This document shows, piece by piece, positions 1 to 7,451 of a DNA stretch of 8,043 bases (within the stretch, counting starts at the first letter, position 1; each line of letters starts with the position of its first letter). The stretch comes from Flavobacteriaceae bacterium (GTDB lineage Bacteria; Bacteroidota; Bacteroidia; Flavobacteriales; Flavobacteriaceae). Both the position numbers and the translations under genes were made by a program. The notes beneath the pieces were generated by a model. The model did not search any database, was not told the origin of the DNA, and was given only the letters and a program-made list of their open reading frames with translations. Where the stretch lies: NCBI GenBank assembly GCA_003533785.1, contig DQCR01000008.1:1-8043 (forward strand), read 5' to 3'.

Positions 1-923
1 CCTTCTAAGGGGTATTGAGTCCAATAGTTGTCATCAAAAAAGGGGTCGGTATAAATTTGATCTTCTAAAGATAAATTAAGCCACTCTTTAATATTTTTCG
101 GGAGGGGATAATTTTCAGATCCTACAAATTCCCTATTGGCGGCTTCAATTTTTTTATTTTGTTGGGCGATTTTTTCTTTGAGGGCTTCAAGCCCTCCTTT
201 TTGAAAAATTTGAGAGGCTTTATCTTGACTCAATGGATTCTTCATTAATTTGTCCAAGCTAATCCACGCTTCCACCCTAGTTCCGCCCCAGGAGGAATTC
301 ACAATTCCGACAGGAATGTTGAGTACTCGATTAATTTCACGAGCAAAGAAATAAGCAACGGCACTGAAGTGCTTTGCGTTTTCTGGGGTAGTGGTTTTCC
401 ACGATGCTTTCTCAATGCTAACACCATCAAGGTTTCTAGGCATATTAAACATTCTAATCTTAGGGTTCGAAGCATTTTTAACCTCTTGTTTTCCATTAAT
501 AATTCGAGCACTCATCGGCCATTCCATGTTGGATTGGCCAGAAGCAAACCAGACCTCCCCCACCAGGACGTCTTTAAGAACGATTCGTTGGTCTGTAGAT
601 GAAAATGCTAGTGTGTAGGGACCTCCGTGTTTAGGGGTTGGAAGACTTAGAGACCATACACCTTTAGAATCAATTTGGCCAGAAGAGACTTGCCCCCATT
701 CGGCTTCCACAAAAACAGAGTCACGTGGGGTTCCCGTTCCCCACAGATTTACGTCAGCCTCTTGTTGCAGGACCATATGATCGGAAAACAAGGGGTGAAG
801 CTTCAGTGGCTCATCGCCCAAATGGCATCCACATAAAACCATAGCAAGACAGGTGTAGAGCATCCAAAAGGAAATCTGCTTTGAATGAACAAGGGAAAAG
901 GAATTCCCAAAAAAATGTGGCAT
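1..923 (-). CDS. Sialate O-acetylesterase-like SGNH lipoprotein (5' part; C-terminus beyond left edge)
   Basis: Translating the minus strand from ATG 923-921 gives 307 uninterrupted codons that run off the left edge. The N-terminus has a basic/hydrophobic leader (residues 15-31) ending in LCGC, so Cys33 is a plausible lipidation site, although Cys at -2 of the lipobox is unusual. A DHMVLQ segment (about residues 48-53) and a WGTGTP stretch begin a beta-rich N-terminal domain. The SGNH block I motif ASGQSNMEWP follows, with nucleophile Ser131, and then NSSWGGTRVEAW (209-220), the glycine block of sialate O-acetylesterases. The Asp/His of the catalytic triad would lie in the missing part. The family removes O-acetyl groups from sialic acids or from plant and other glycans; the substrate here is unknown. 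The start lies 5 bp after the peptidase stop, which implies co-transcription. No Shine-Dalgarno is seen. An internal Met21 start is possible but would shorten the leader's basic region. Confidence 0.88.
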   Translation of the reverse strand, partial: MPHFFGNSFSLVHSKQISFWMLYTCLAMVLCGCHLGDEPLKLHPLFSDHMVLQQEADVNLWGTGTPRDSVFVEAEWGQVSSGQIDSKGVWSLSLPTPKHGGPYTLAFSSTDQRIVLKDVLVGEVWFASGQSNMEWPMSARIINGKQEVKNASNPKIRMFNMPRNLDGVSIEKASWKTTTPENAKHFSAVAYFFAREINRVLNIPVGIVNSSWGGTRVEAWISLDKLMKNPLSQDKASQIFQKGGLEALKEKIAQQNKKIEAANREFVGSENYPLPKNIKEWLNLSLEDQIYTDPFFDDNYWTQYPLE

Positions 924-928
924 ACTTA

Positions 929-2437
929 TTAGAGTTTTTCTGTTAATACCGCTAAGATGGTTTTGATACCGTTCCGATAATCTCCCAGACGAATATTTTC
1001 GTTGGGGCTGTGTTGGTTGTTATCACGATTAACTGTTGGTATAGTCACAGCGGGGATTTCTAGGGTATTAACAAAGGGAGAAATAGGAATAGAACCCCCA
1101 CTCATTCGTACACGGATGGGTTCTTCCTGAAACCCACGGACTAAGGCTTTACGCAACCATTTCCCAACCTTGGTGTCGAGGTCGGTTCGGAAGGATTGAT
1201 ATGAGATTTCATAGGTGAATGTGGCTACTTTTGGATGCTGAATACGTTCTTCGGGAGTAGGCTCGCGGTCCAGGACATAATATCCCTGTTCTTCTACATG
1301 CTTCAGGACTAGTTGAATCAATCGTTTGGGATCCGATTCTAGGACGAGTCGAACATCGATTTCGGCTCGGGCCCAAGCGGGAACGATCGTTCTTACCTTG
1401 TCATTGATCCAACCAGATTGCATCCCTCGGATATTTAGCGAAGGGTATTGTATGGATTCTTGGTAGTTGGCCCCCACCTTGTCTAATTCCCCTATTTGAA
1501 GGGTATTCATGAAGGCCTCTTTGTCATGGGGGAAGGCACGTAATATTTTTTTAGTTTTTTCATCAATGGTGATCCCGTCATAAAAGCCAGGAATGGTGAC
1601 GCGTCCTTGGTCGTCCTTCATGGAAGCTAAGAGTTTTGCCATACGCAAAGCGGGATTGGGCACATAGTTGCCAAAATGGCCGCTGTGTTGTGGAGCGACA
1701 GGACCATAAGTGGTAAGCTGAATGGTAGAAATACCTCGAGCTCCAAAGGTAAGGGTGGGCCGGCCCGAGCGGTGCTTTGGCCCATCGAAGATAATCAATT
1801 GGTCGGCCTTTAGAAGGGCGCGATTGGCTGTGACGGCCTCTGGCAAGTGAGGCGAACCCAATTCTTCTTCGAAATCCATGATCACTTTGAGATTAAAATT
1901 GGGTTCAATATTTTCTCGGATCAGGACGTCCATGGCATTCAAAAACATGACCACAGGCCCTTTTGCGTCACTGGCCGAACGGGCAAATACACGCCAGTTA
2001 TCTTGGTAGTTTTGAATCTTTTCCCAAGGAAGGGTTTCCCATTCTCCTTCCGCGGAGGGCTTTTTTAAGACAGGGATATAGGGGTTTTCTTGAAACCATC
2101 GGGACGGATCTACAGGTTGCCCGTCAACTTGTAAATAAACCAAGACGGTTTGTTTCGCTCCAGGGTATCTTTTTTCAGCAAGGAGTAGAGGTGCCTTAGG
2201 GGTTGCGATACGTTGGGTGTCAAACCCTCTTTCTACAAAAGTGCGTTCACACCACTTCACATTGAGCTCAATTTCGGGCATATGTGAGCCATCATTGGGA
2301 ATGCTTAACACTTCGCGAAGCATGGGAAAAGAATTTAGCGTTGCTTCTTTAGCCCAAGCATCTAGTTGTTTTTCAGATTGAGCCCAGCTGGCTTGGACGA
2401 AAAGGACCGAGATTAAAACAGAAAGAATTTTTTCCAT
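929..2437 (-). CDS. Secreted M20-family metallopeptidase/dipeptidase, first metal-ligand His replaced by Gln
   Basis: 502 residues, within the range of M20 dipeptidase-type hydrolases, which cleave short peptides or N-acyl amino acids with a two-metal centre. A signal peptide is visible (residues 1-19, cleavage predicted after SWA), so it acts in the periplasm or outside. Metal-site motifs in order: LQVDGQP (Q103, D105) where the family normally has HxD; SASDAKG with bridging D157; EEELGS with likely general base E191 and ligand E192; IIFDG with D218; and HSPNE with H476. A dimerisation-domain insertion spans about 227-385 and carries the HSGHFG motif (H251, H254). All expected ligands are present except the first His. 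The gene sits 57 bp downstream of lepA with its own possible -7 box and 5 bp before the esterase gene. The family assignment is firm; the substrate and the effect of Q103 are not known. Confidence 0.9.
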   Translation of the reverse strand: MEKILSVLISVLFVQASWAQSEKQLDAWAKEATLNSFPMLREVLSIPNDGSHMPEIELNVKWCERTFVERGFDTQRIATPKAPLLLAEKRYPGAKQTVLVYLQVDGQPVDPSRWFQENPYIPVLKKPSAEGEWETLPWEKIQNYQDNWRVFARSASDAKGPVVMFLNAMDVLIRENIEPNFNLKVIMDFEEELGSPHLPEAVTANRALLKADQLIIFDGPKHRSGRPTLTFGARGISTIQLTTYGPVAPQHSGHFGNYVPNPALRMAKLLASMKDDQGRVTIPGFYDGITIDEKTKKILRAFPHDKEAFMNTLQIGELDKVGANYQESIQYPSLNIRGMQSGWINDKVRTIVPAWARAEIDVRLVLESDPKRLIQLVLKHVEEQGYYVLDREPTPEERIQHPKVATFTYEISYQSFRTDLDTKVGKWLRKALVRGFQEEPIRVRMSGGSIPISPFVNTLEIPAVTIPTVNRDNNQHSPNENIRLGDYRNGIKTILAVLTEKL

Positions 2438-2451
2438 GGTTACTTTTTTTC

Positions 2452-2459
2452 TAAAGATA
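2452..2459 (-). promoter_or_regulatory. Possible -7 box for the peptidase-esterase pair
   Basis: The minus strand reads TATCTTTA, 7 of 8 matches to the Bacteroidota -7 consensus TAnnTTTG, 14 nt before the peptidase ATG. No good -33 TTTG is seen at the usual spacing. If real, it would let the two envelope genes be transcribed separately from lepA. Confidence 0.3.
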
Positions 2460-2494
2460 GAAAATCTGTTAACACACGACCCAATTGGGATTTA

Positions 2495-4291
2495 TCAGTC
2501 GTTGAGCTGCAATACTGCCATAAAAGCTTGTTGAGGAATCTCTACATTCCCTACTTGGCGCATTTTTTTCTTTCCTTTTTTCTGTTTTTCCAGCAATTTT
2601 CGCTTTCTGGTAATGTCACCTCCATAGCACTTGGCCGTAACATCTTTTCGGAGGGCTTTGATGGTTTCACGGGAAATAATTTTTGCGCCGATGGCTGCTT
2701 GAATAGGAATATCAAATTGTTGCCTAGGAATCAGCCCACGGAGTTTTTCACACATTTTCTTCCCGATGTGGTAGGCATTGTCTGCATGAATGAGGGCAGA
2801 TAAAGCATCTACTTGATTGCCGTTGAGCAAAATGTCAACTTTCACCAGTTTCGAAGGACGCATACCGATGGGCGAATAGTCAAAAGAGGCATACCCTTTG
2901 GAAACGGTTTTGAGGCGATCGTAAAAATCAAAAACAATCTCAGCCAAAGGCAAATCGAAACTCAATTCAACCCGTTCCGTGGTGAGGTAGGTTTGGCTGG
3001 TAATGGTTCCCCGTTTTTCAATACAGAGCGACATCACATTACCCACATAATCGGACTTGGTGATAATAGTGGCTTTGATGAAGGGCTCCTCAACCCGGTC
3101 CAAATAGGAAGGGTCTGGTAGGTCTGAAGGGTTGTTTACTGGTAAAATAGAATCGGCTTCTTTTTTGGTGAAGGCGTGATAGGATACATTGGGAACAGTG
3201 GTGATAACACTCATGTTGAATTCTCGTTCCAAGCGTTCTTGGATGATTTCCAAATGAAGCATTCCTAAAAAGCCACATCGAAATCCAAATCCCAAAGCGG
3301 CTGAGCTTTCTGGTTGAAACACCAAAGAGGCATCATTGAGCTGCAGTTTTTCCATACTGGCCCGCAATTCTTCATACTCTTCGGTATCAACGGGATATAT
3401 TCCAGCAAAGACCATGGGTTTGACTTCTTCAAAGCCTGAAATAGCGAAAGGAGTTGGGTTCTCTGATTGGGTAATGGTATCACCGACTTTAACTTCCTTG
3501 GCTTCTTTAATTCCAGTGATCAGATAGCCCACATCTCCAGCGCCAATCACCTTTTGGGGTTGTTGTTGAAGGCGAAGGGTACCGATCTCATCGGCAAAAT
3601 AATTTTTTCCAGTAGCCATGAACTGAACCTTCTGTCCCTTTTTGATGTGTCCATTGAGAATTCTAAAATAAGTTTCAACCCCTCGAAAAGGATTGTATAC
3701 AGAATCAAAAATCAACGCTTGCAGCGGAGCATTAGGGTCTCCCTTGGGAGCAGGCACTCGGTGGACAATAGCGGATAGTATCTCTTGAACCCCCAAGCCT
3801 GTCTTTGCAGATGCTGGGATGATTTCTTCAGAAGCACAGCCCAACAGATCGACAATGTCGTCGGTGACTTCTTCAGGGTTGGCGGAAGGAAGATCTATTT
3901 TATTGAGAACTGGGATGATTTCTAAGTCATTCTCCAAAGCAAGGTACAAATTGGAAATGGTTTGAGCTTGAATGCTCTGCGCCGCATCAACCACCAGCAA
4001 GGCTCCTTCACAAGCAGCAATGGATCGAGACACTTCGTAGGAAAAATCGACGTGCCCCGGGGTATCAATGAGATTGAATACATAGTCTTTCCCTTCGTGG
4101 GTGTAGTTCATTTGAATGGCATGAGACTTGATAGTGATGCCTCTTTCGCGCTCCAAGTCCATGTCGTCCAACAGCTGATCTTGTTTTTCACGATCCGTTA
4201 TTGCTCCGGTAAAATCTAGGAGTCGATCGGCCAGAGTGCTTTTCCCATGGTCGATATGTGCAATTATGCAAAAGTTTCTAATGTTCTTCAT
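2495..4291 (-). CDS. lepA: Elongation factor 4 (LepA), translational GTPase
   Basis: 598 residues from the chosen start, the normal length for LepA. It is a ribosome-dependent GTPase that remodels stalled or pre-translocation ribosomes and affects initiation and ribosome assembly. G motifs in order: AHIDHGKST (P-loop, 11-19), RGITIK (switch I), DTPGH (76-80, with the catalytic His), NKID (130-133) and SAK (161-163). EF-G-like domains II, III and V follow, then the LepA-specific C-terminal domain with the basic [18 protein letters not shown] segment, found in EF4 and not in EF-G. The frame extends to an earlier ATG at 4309 (604 residues), but homologues start MKNIRNF. An AAGGAAGG sequence inside the extension sits 7 nt before ATG 4291, and the candidate -7 box would leave almost no leader for the 4309 start. 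The gene is divergent from dusB. Confidence 0.97.
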   Translation of the reverse strand: MKNIRNFCIIAHIDHGKSTLADRLLDFTGAITDREKQDQLLDDMDLERERGITIKSHAIQMNYTHEGKDYVFNLIDTPGHVDFSYEVSRSIAACEGALLVVDAAQSIQAQTISNLYLALENDLEIIPVLNKIDLPSANPEEVTDDIVDLLGCASEEIIPASAKTGLGVQEILSAIVHRVPAPKGDPNAPLQALIFDSVYNPFRGVETYFRILNGHIKKGQKVQFMATGKNYFADEIGTLRLQQQPQKVIGAGDVGYLITGIKEAKEVKVGDTITQSENPTPFAISGFEEVKPMVFAGIYPVDTEEYEELRASMEKLQLNDASLVFQPESSAALGFGFRCGFLGMLHLEIIQERLEREFNMSVITTVPNVSYHAFTKKEADSILPVNNPSDLPDPSYLDRVEEPFIKATIITKSDYVGNVMSLCIEKRGTITSQTYLTTERVELSFDLPLAEIVFDFYDRLKTVSKGYASFDYSPIGMRPSKLVKVDILLNGNQVDALSALIHADNAYHIGKKMCEKLRGLIPRQQFDIPIQAAIGAKIISRETIKALRKDVTAKCYGGDITRKRKLLEKQKKGKKKMRQVGNVEIPQQAFMAVLQLND

Positions 4292-4316
4292 TTCCGCGCC
4301 TTCCTTCATAGCGCTG

Positions 4317-4324
4317 TAAAGATA
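4317..4324 (-). promoter_or_regulatory. Candidate -7 box of the lepA promoter
   Basis: The minus strand reads TATCTTTA, 7 of 8 to TAnnTTTG, with TGTG 19 nt upstream as a weak -33 element. Transcription would begin around 4310-4313, about 20 nt before the preferred lepA start at 4291 and only a few bases before the alternative start at 4309. This supports 4291. Confidence 0.4.
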
Positions 4325-4384
4325 TTACTTTGTTCGACGACTACACATAAAAATGCCAGAGGCTTCGGTTCCTAGAAATGTTTT

Positions 4385-4392
4385 TACCTTTG
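4385..4392 (+). promoter_or_regulatory. Consensus TAnnTTTG box immediately before dusB
   Basis: TACCTTTG matches the Bacteroidota -7 consensus exactly and ends 4 nt before the dusB ATG. A start site at the usual distance would fall on or next to the ATG, giving a leaderless mRNA. The -33 element is poor (TTCG at 17 nt spacing), so the promoter call is moderate only. Confidence 0.42.
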
Positions 4393-4396
4393 TGGC

Positions 4397-5389
4397 ATGC
4401 CACAGATAGGTTCAATTGTGCTTCCGGATTTCCCTTTGTTGCTTGCACCGATGGAGGATGTGAGCGACCCGCCTTTTCGCGCTTTGTGTAAGGAAAATGG
4501 TGCAGACGTGGTGTACACTGAGTTTATTTCTTCGGAAGGTTTGATACGAGACGCAGCCAAGAGTGTTCAGAAACTGGATATTTACGAAAAAGAACGCCCC
4601 GTCGGCATTCAAATTTTTGGAGCCAATTTGGATTCCATGCTTCAATCTGTGGATATAGTAGAGAAGTCGAAGCCGGACATTATCGACATCAACTTTGGGT
4701 GCCCTGTCAAAAAAGTAGTTTGTAAAGGGGCAGGAGCAGGAATTTTAAAAGACATTCCTCTAATGGTCAAATTAAGTGCTGAAATGGTGAAGCGGACTTC
4801 TTTACCTATCACCGTGAAAACCCGATTGGGTTGGGATCACAACTCAATCAAAATAGTTGAGGTGGCCGAGCGACTCCAAGATGTGGGCGTGGCAGCAATC
4901 TCTATACATGGCCGTACTCGGGCACAGATGTATAAAGGAGATGCCGACTGGAAACCTATTGCTGCCGTGAAGAACAATCCAAGAATGCAGATTCCTGTTT
5001 TTGGGAATGGGGATGTGAACAGCCCAGAACGGGCCCAAGAGATGCGGGATGCCTACGGCTTGGATGGTGCTATGATTGGACGAGCAAGCATTGGGAATCC
5101 CTGGTTTTTCAATCAGGTCAAAACCTATCTGAAAACAGGCGTTCATGCGGCAGCACCCAGTATGGAAGAAAGGGTGACGGCAGCTCGCCGACACTTACAG
5201 ATGTCATTGGATTGGAAAGGAGAAGTGCTAGGCGTGTTGGAAACCCGACGACACTATACCAATTACTTTAAAGGAATCCCCAATTTTAAAGAATACCGCA
5301 CTCGAATGGTCACGGCCAATGATTCTGCCGATGTGTTTGCTACCTTTGATGCCGTATTAGAAAAATGGGGCGACTATCAGTTTGCCTGA
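4397..5389 (+). CDS. dusB: tRNA-dihydrouridine synthase, DusB type
   Basis: 330 residues, typical for the family. The FMN- and NADPH-dependent enzyme reduces uridines in the D-loop of tRNA in the cytoplasm. Diagnostic segments: LLLAPMEDVSDPPFR (15-28) at the start of the TIM barrel; DINFGCPVKKVV with catalytic Cys102 followed by a Gly-rich GAGAG segment; KTRLGW (141-146); HGRTR (171-175) for FMN and tRNA contact; and NGDV plus MIGRASIGNPW (227-236) at the phosphate-binding end. A helical C-terminal domain closes the protein. The start is fixed because the next Met (19) lies inside the conserved APMEDVSD motif. The gene is divergent from lepA and overlaps the end of the convergent permease gene by 13 bp. 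The DusB subfamily is the best fit in Bacteroidota, though which uridine it modifies cannot be read from sequence. Confidence 0.95.
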   Translation: MPQIGSIVLPDFPLLLAPMEDVSDPPFRALCKENGADVVYTEFISSEGLIRDAAKSVQKLDIYEKERPVGIQIFGANLDSMLQSVDIVEKSKPDIIDINFGCPVKKVVCKGAGAGILKDIPLMVKLSAEMVKRTSLPITVKTRLGWDHNSIKIVEVAERLQDVGVAAISIHGRTRAQMYKGDADWKPIAAVKNNPRMQIPVFGNGDVNSPERAQEMRDAYGLDGAMIGRASIGNPWFFNQVKTYLKTGVHAAAPSMEERVTAARRHLQMSLDWKGEVLGVLETRRHYTNYFKGIPNFKEYRTRMVTANDSADVFATFDAVLEKWGDYQFA

Positions 5390-6579
5390 ACGGCCAACTG
5401 ACCCACTCTCCTAGTAGCCCAATAGGAGGCTAAGCCTCCTAGAAGGAAGACCGTAGCCGACACTAGAAACACATTGGAGGATTCCCAGAGAACGGGATAG
5501 GCAATGCCCGTTCCCGGGACATATATTATTGAAAAATTGCTTTGTACCAAAACGATGATCGAAGCAAGGAACACACCAATCACTCCTCCTCCAATGCTGA
5601 TTAAACATCCGAGTAGAAAAAAGACTTGCCTTATTTGGTGGGGAGCCAGCCCCATGGCTTTAAAAATTGAAAACTGGGGGCGTTTGTCTACTATCATCAT
5701 AATCAACGCACCCACCACATTGAACAGGGCAATGACAAGCACCAATGTAAAAATCAGATAGACGGCCAGGTTCTCTGTTTTTAGCATTTTATAAAAAGCA
5801 GCATTGAGGTCGTTTTGATCCAGTAATTGATAGCGGTCATTCCATTTTCTGGGGAGTTGTTCCCAGAGACTCTCTTTGGTGTGTCTTGGGGCATTGAATT
5901 CTATTGCACTGAATTGATCCGCTGGATAGTCCAACAGTTCTTGGGCAAAAGCGGTGGAGGCATAGACGTATTTATTATCCAGCTCGTCACTGATACGATA
6001 GAGCCCAACAACATACAAAGGGCGCGTTTTTAGCTGGGTTGTGTTGAGGAGGGCTTTGGGGTTTTCTTTTGGGACGGTGACATTTAAGTAGGAATCATAA
6101 TCAAAAACTCCAATTCCTAGCGTGGAAGCTAAGCCATAGCCCATAACGGTTTCATTGTTCTCCATGGGATTCCATGTTCCCACAAGCACCAAACTATCTA
6201 TGGCGATGGTACTGGGATAATTGAGTGGGACGCCTTTTAAGACAGCGACTTGATTCTTGGATTCAAAGGAAAGGAACACTTTCTCTTCCAATACTGGAGC
6301 CCAAGACACCAACCCAGATGCTTGGTTGAGTGAATGGCGGTCTACACTGTCCAAAAGGAGTGTTTTCCCTTGCCGAGGAATCAGTTTAAAATCGGGATCT
6401 AAGCCACTAGTAAATTGCACGCCGAAGTCTTTGAGTCCACTAAAGGCAGAAAGGACAACAAGAAGCGCAGCGCTGGCAACGACAACGACAACCACGGCAA
6501 TTGCATTGATACGGTTGATGACTGTCTGATTGCTTTTGGTAAAAAAGTACCGCCACGCCAAACGAAAGACGACGCTCAT
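5377..6579 (-). CDS. LolC/LolE-like ABC transporter permease (FtsX/MacB-type)
   Basis: 400 residues with the four-helix layout of LolC/E permeases: TM1 at about 26-46, a large periplasmic domain (about 50-265), then TM2 271-297, TM3 317-345 and TM4 369-389. The cytoplasmic segment between TM2 and TM3 (KRPQFSIFKAMGLAPHQI) is the coupling region typical of the FtsX-like domain. In Gram-negatives such proteins extract lipoproteins from the inner membrane with a LolD ATPase. No ATPase is encoded here, so the substrate is inferred only, and a MacB-like role is possible. The ATG overlaps the rbfA TGA (ATGA), so translation is probably coupled. The TM1 valine run is coded by a short GTTGTC repeat. 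The 3' end overlaps dusB and contains a perfect hairpin. Confidence 0.9.
   Translation of the reverse strand: MSVVFRLAWRYFFTKSNQTVINRINAIAVVVVVVASAALLVVLSAFSGLKDFGVQFTSGLDPDFKLIPRQGKTLLLDSVDRHSLNQASGLVSWAPVLEEKVFLSFESKNQVAVLKGVPLNYPSTIAIDSLVLVGTWNPMENNETVMGYGLASTLGIGVFDYDSYLNVTVPKENPKALLNTTQLKTRPLYVVGLYRISDELDNKYVYASTAFAQELLDYPADQFSAIEFNAPRHTKESLWEQLPRKWNDRYQLLDQNDLNAAFYKMLKTENLAVYLIFTLVLVIALFNVVGALIMMIVDKRPQFSIFKAMGLAPHQIRQVFFLLGCLISIGGGVIGVFLASIIVLVQSNFSIIYVPGTGIAYPVLWESSNVFLVSATVFLLGGLASYWATRRVGQLAVQAN
5423..5441. repeat. Perfect 19-bp inverted repeat (hairpin) at the dusB/permease convergence
   Basis: TAGGAGGCT-A-AGCCTCCTA is a perfect palindrome around a single base; as RNA it would form a GC-rich stem of about 8 bp with a 3-nt loop. 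It lies 34 nt after the dusB stop and inside the last codons of the permease gene (coding LGGLAS). No U-tract follows on either strand, so it is not a classical intrinsic terminator, but it could define or protect the dusB mRNA 3' end. An upstream CTCCTA (5408-5413) can also pair with TAGGAG (5423-5428), which gives a competing hairpin. Confidence 0.4.
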
Positions 6580-6968
6580 GACCCCTTTTTTTTGGGAGAT
6601 TTTGGCACAATAGGATTGTTGGGGTTATGTAGGTCTTTTTCAATCGCTTCAATATAATCCAATGAGTCGTCTTGATGGAACTGAAGCGTGGGAATTCGAC
6701 GCAGCTGATTTTTAAGCAATTGAGAGAGGTCATGCTTTAATTGAAACCGATTTTGCTGAAGGGCGTTGAGATAAAAAGCGGCTTGTTCGGACGGGAAAAT
6801 ACTGAGGTATACTTTGGCTTGGGATAAATCTACGGTAACCTTCACTCGGGTGACCGAAACAATCAAATTGCTGACTCCCTCCTCACGAACTGCCGTTTGC
6901 AACAGCTGAGCAAGTTCTTTTTGCAGCAAGGTGCCAATTTTTTTTTGCCGTGGACTTTCTTCTTGCAT
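6576..6968 (-). CDS. rbfA: 30S ribosome-binding factor A
   Basis: 130 residues from ATG 6968-6966, the usual RbfA length. It is a single KH-like domain protein that binds the 30S subunit during late 16S rRNA maturation and cold adaptation. The N-terminal ESPRQKKIGTLLQKELAQLL helix, the central VTRVKVTVDLSQAKVYLSIF strands and the C-terminal LRRIPTLQFHQDDSLDY motif are all characteristic. The frame stays open to an ATG at 7061 (161 residues), but those extra 31 residues are not RbfA-like and would overlap DUF2452, so 6968 is preferred. TACTTTTA (6973-6980, 7 of 8 to the -7 consensus) lies just before it. A run of nine A residues falls in codons 8-11 and eight near the Lys-rich tail. The stop overlaps the permease start as ATGA. 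Confidence 0.93.
   Translation of the reverse strand: MQEESPRQKKIGTLLQKELAQLLQTAVREEGVSNLIVSVTRVKVTVDLSQAKVYLSIFPSEQAAFYLNALQQNRFQLKHDLSQLLKNQLRRIPTLQFHQDDSLDYIEAIEKDLHNPNNPIVPKSPKKKGS
6585..6591 (-). promoter_or_regulatory. In-frame A AAA AAG slippery heptamer at the rbfA end
   Basis: The last rbfA codons are AAA AAA AAG GGG TCA TGA. The heptamer A AAA AAG is in the phase used for -1 frameshifting in E. coli dnaX. A -1 slip continues as GGG GTC ATG, entering the permease frame at its start codon. The sequence is clear; the function is inferred, and the A8 run may instead simply encode a Lys tail or help translational coupling. Confidence 0.3.
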
Positions 6969-7036
6969 GGGATAAAAGTACGGAATCTCCTCGGATGGGG
7001 CTGGAGACAATTTATTCTTGAGTTGGGCAGGATTGC

Positions 7037-7441
7037 TTATTCGTTGGGGATGATTTCCCATTTAAAATCCGAAGTAAGCCGATAGCTTCCCACATGGGGC
7101 TTTTGCCATTGGCTTGGAGGGATAATTGAAAGAAAGTCGCCAGAGGATCCCTCATAAAGATGGTAGGTTTCTCCAACGATGGGTTCAAATTTATAGGCCG
7201 CAGCATACACCCGTTGGGTGTTATTTGCCTCGGTTACAAAGGCTTTGATGCGGCTTTGAAGTTCTTCCAACTCAGCACTGAGAATTTTGGAAGCTTTTTC
7301 CACTCCTTTTCGTTTAAAAGCGTCCACATTGGGAACCTCGATCAAAGGGCCGCTCACAGAACTCGCATAGGGCAACAATTTGGCCACATATGAGTCGGAA
7401 GCTTCTTCCCAAACTACGGAATCGGGTTTTTTCTTCACCAC
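7037..7441 (-). CDS. DUF2452 family protein
   Basis: 134 residues. The family is recognised by VPNVDAFKRKGVEKASKIL (36-54), a helical and possibly coiled-coil stretch (46-75), then FEPIVGETYHLYE (85-97) and FLSIIPPSQW (103-112), ending with GSYRLTSDFKWE. DUF2452 proteins occur in Bacteroidota and some eukaryotes and have no established biochemical function. No signal peptide or membrane segment is seen, so it is probably cytoplasmic. There is no ATG: translation must begin at GTG 7441-7439 or the adjacent GTG 7438-7436, because the frame closes with TGA at 7453-7451. A consensus promoter lies 10 nt upstream. It is the first gene of the leftward cluster with rbfA (68 bp to the preferred rbfA start) and the permease, which suggests but does not prove a link to ribosome maturation. 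Confidence 0.88.
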   Translation of the reverse strand: MVKKKPDSVVWEEASDSYVAKLLPYASSVSGPLIEVPNVDAFKRKGVEKASKILSAELEELQSRIKAFVTEANNTQRVYAAAYKFEPIVGETYHLYEGSSGDFLSIIPPSQWQKPHVGSYRLTSDFKWEIIPNE

Positions 7442-7451
7442 AATTTTTTTT

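Noticed and set aside
299..618. Small ORFs on both strands opposite or out of frame with the esterase
   Set aside because: They are shadows of the esterase frame, which carries the GQSN and SWGG motifs.
2480..2489. Perfect palindrome CCCAATTGGG between lepA and the peptidase gene
   Set aside because: Only 10 bp, with a CCC/GGG stem too weak for a terminator and no U-tract; expected by chance and no second copy seen as an operator.
4325..4332. TTACTTTG as an alternative upstream dusB -7 box
   Set aside because: One mismatch in the important TA and no supporting -33; kept only as an alternative to the exact box at 4385.
6473..6493. GTTGTC short tandem repeat in the permease gene
   Set aside because: Fewer than three units and explained by a valine-rich first membrane helix.
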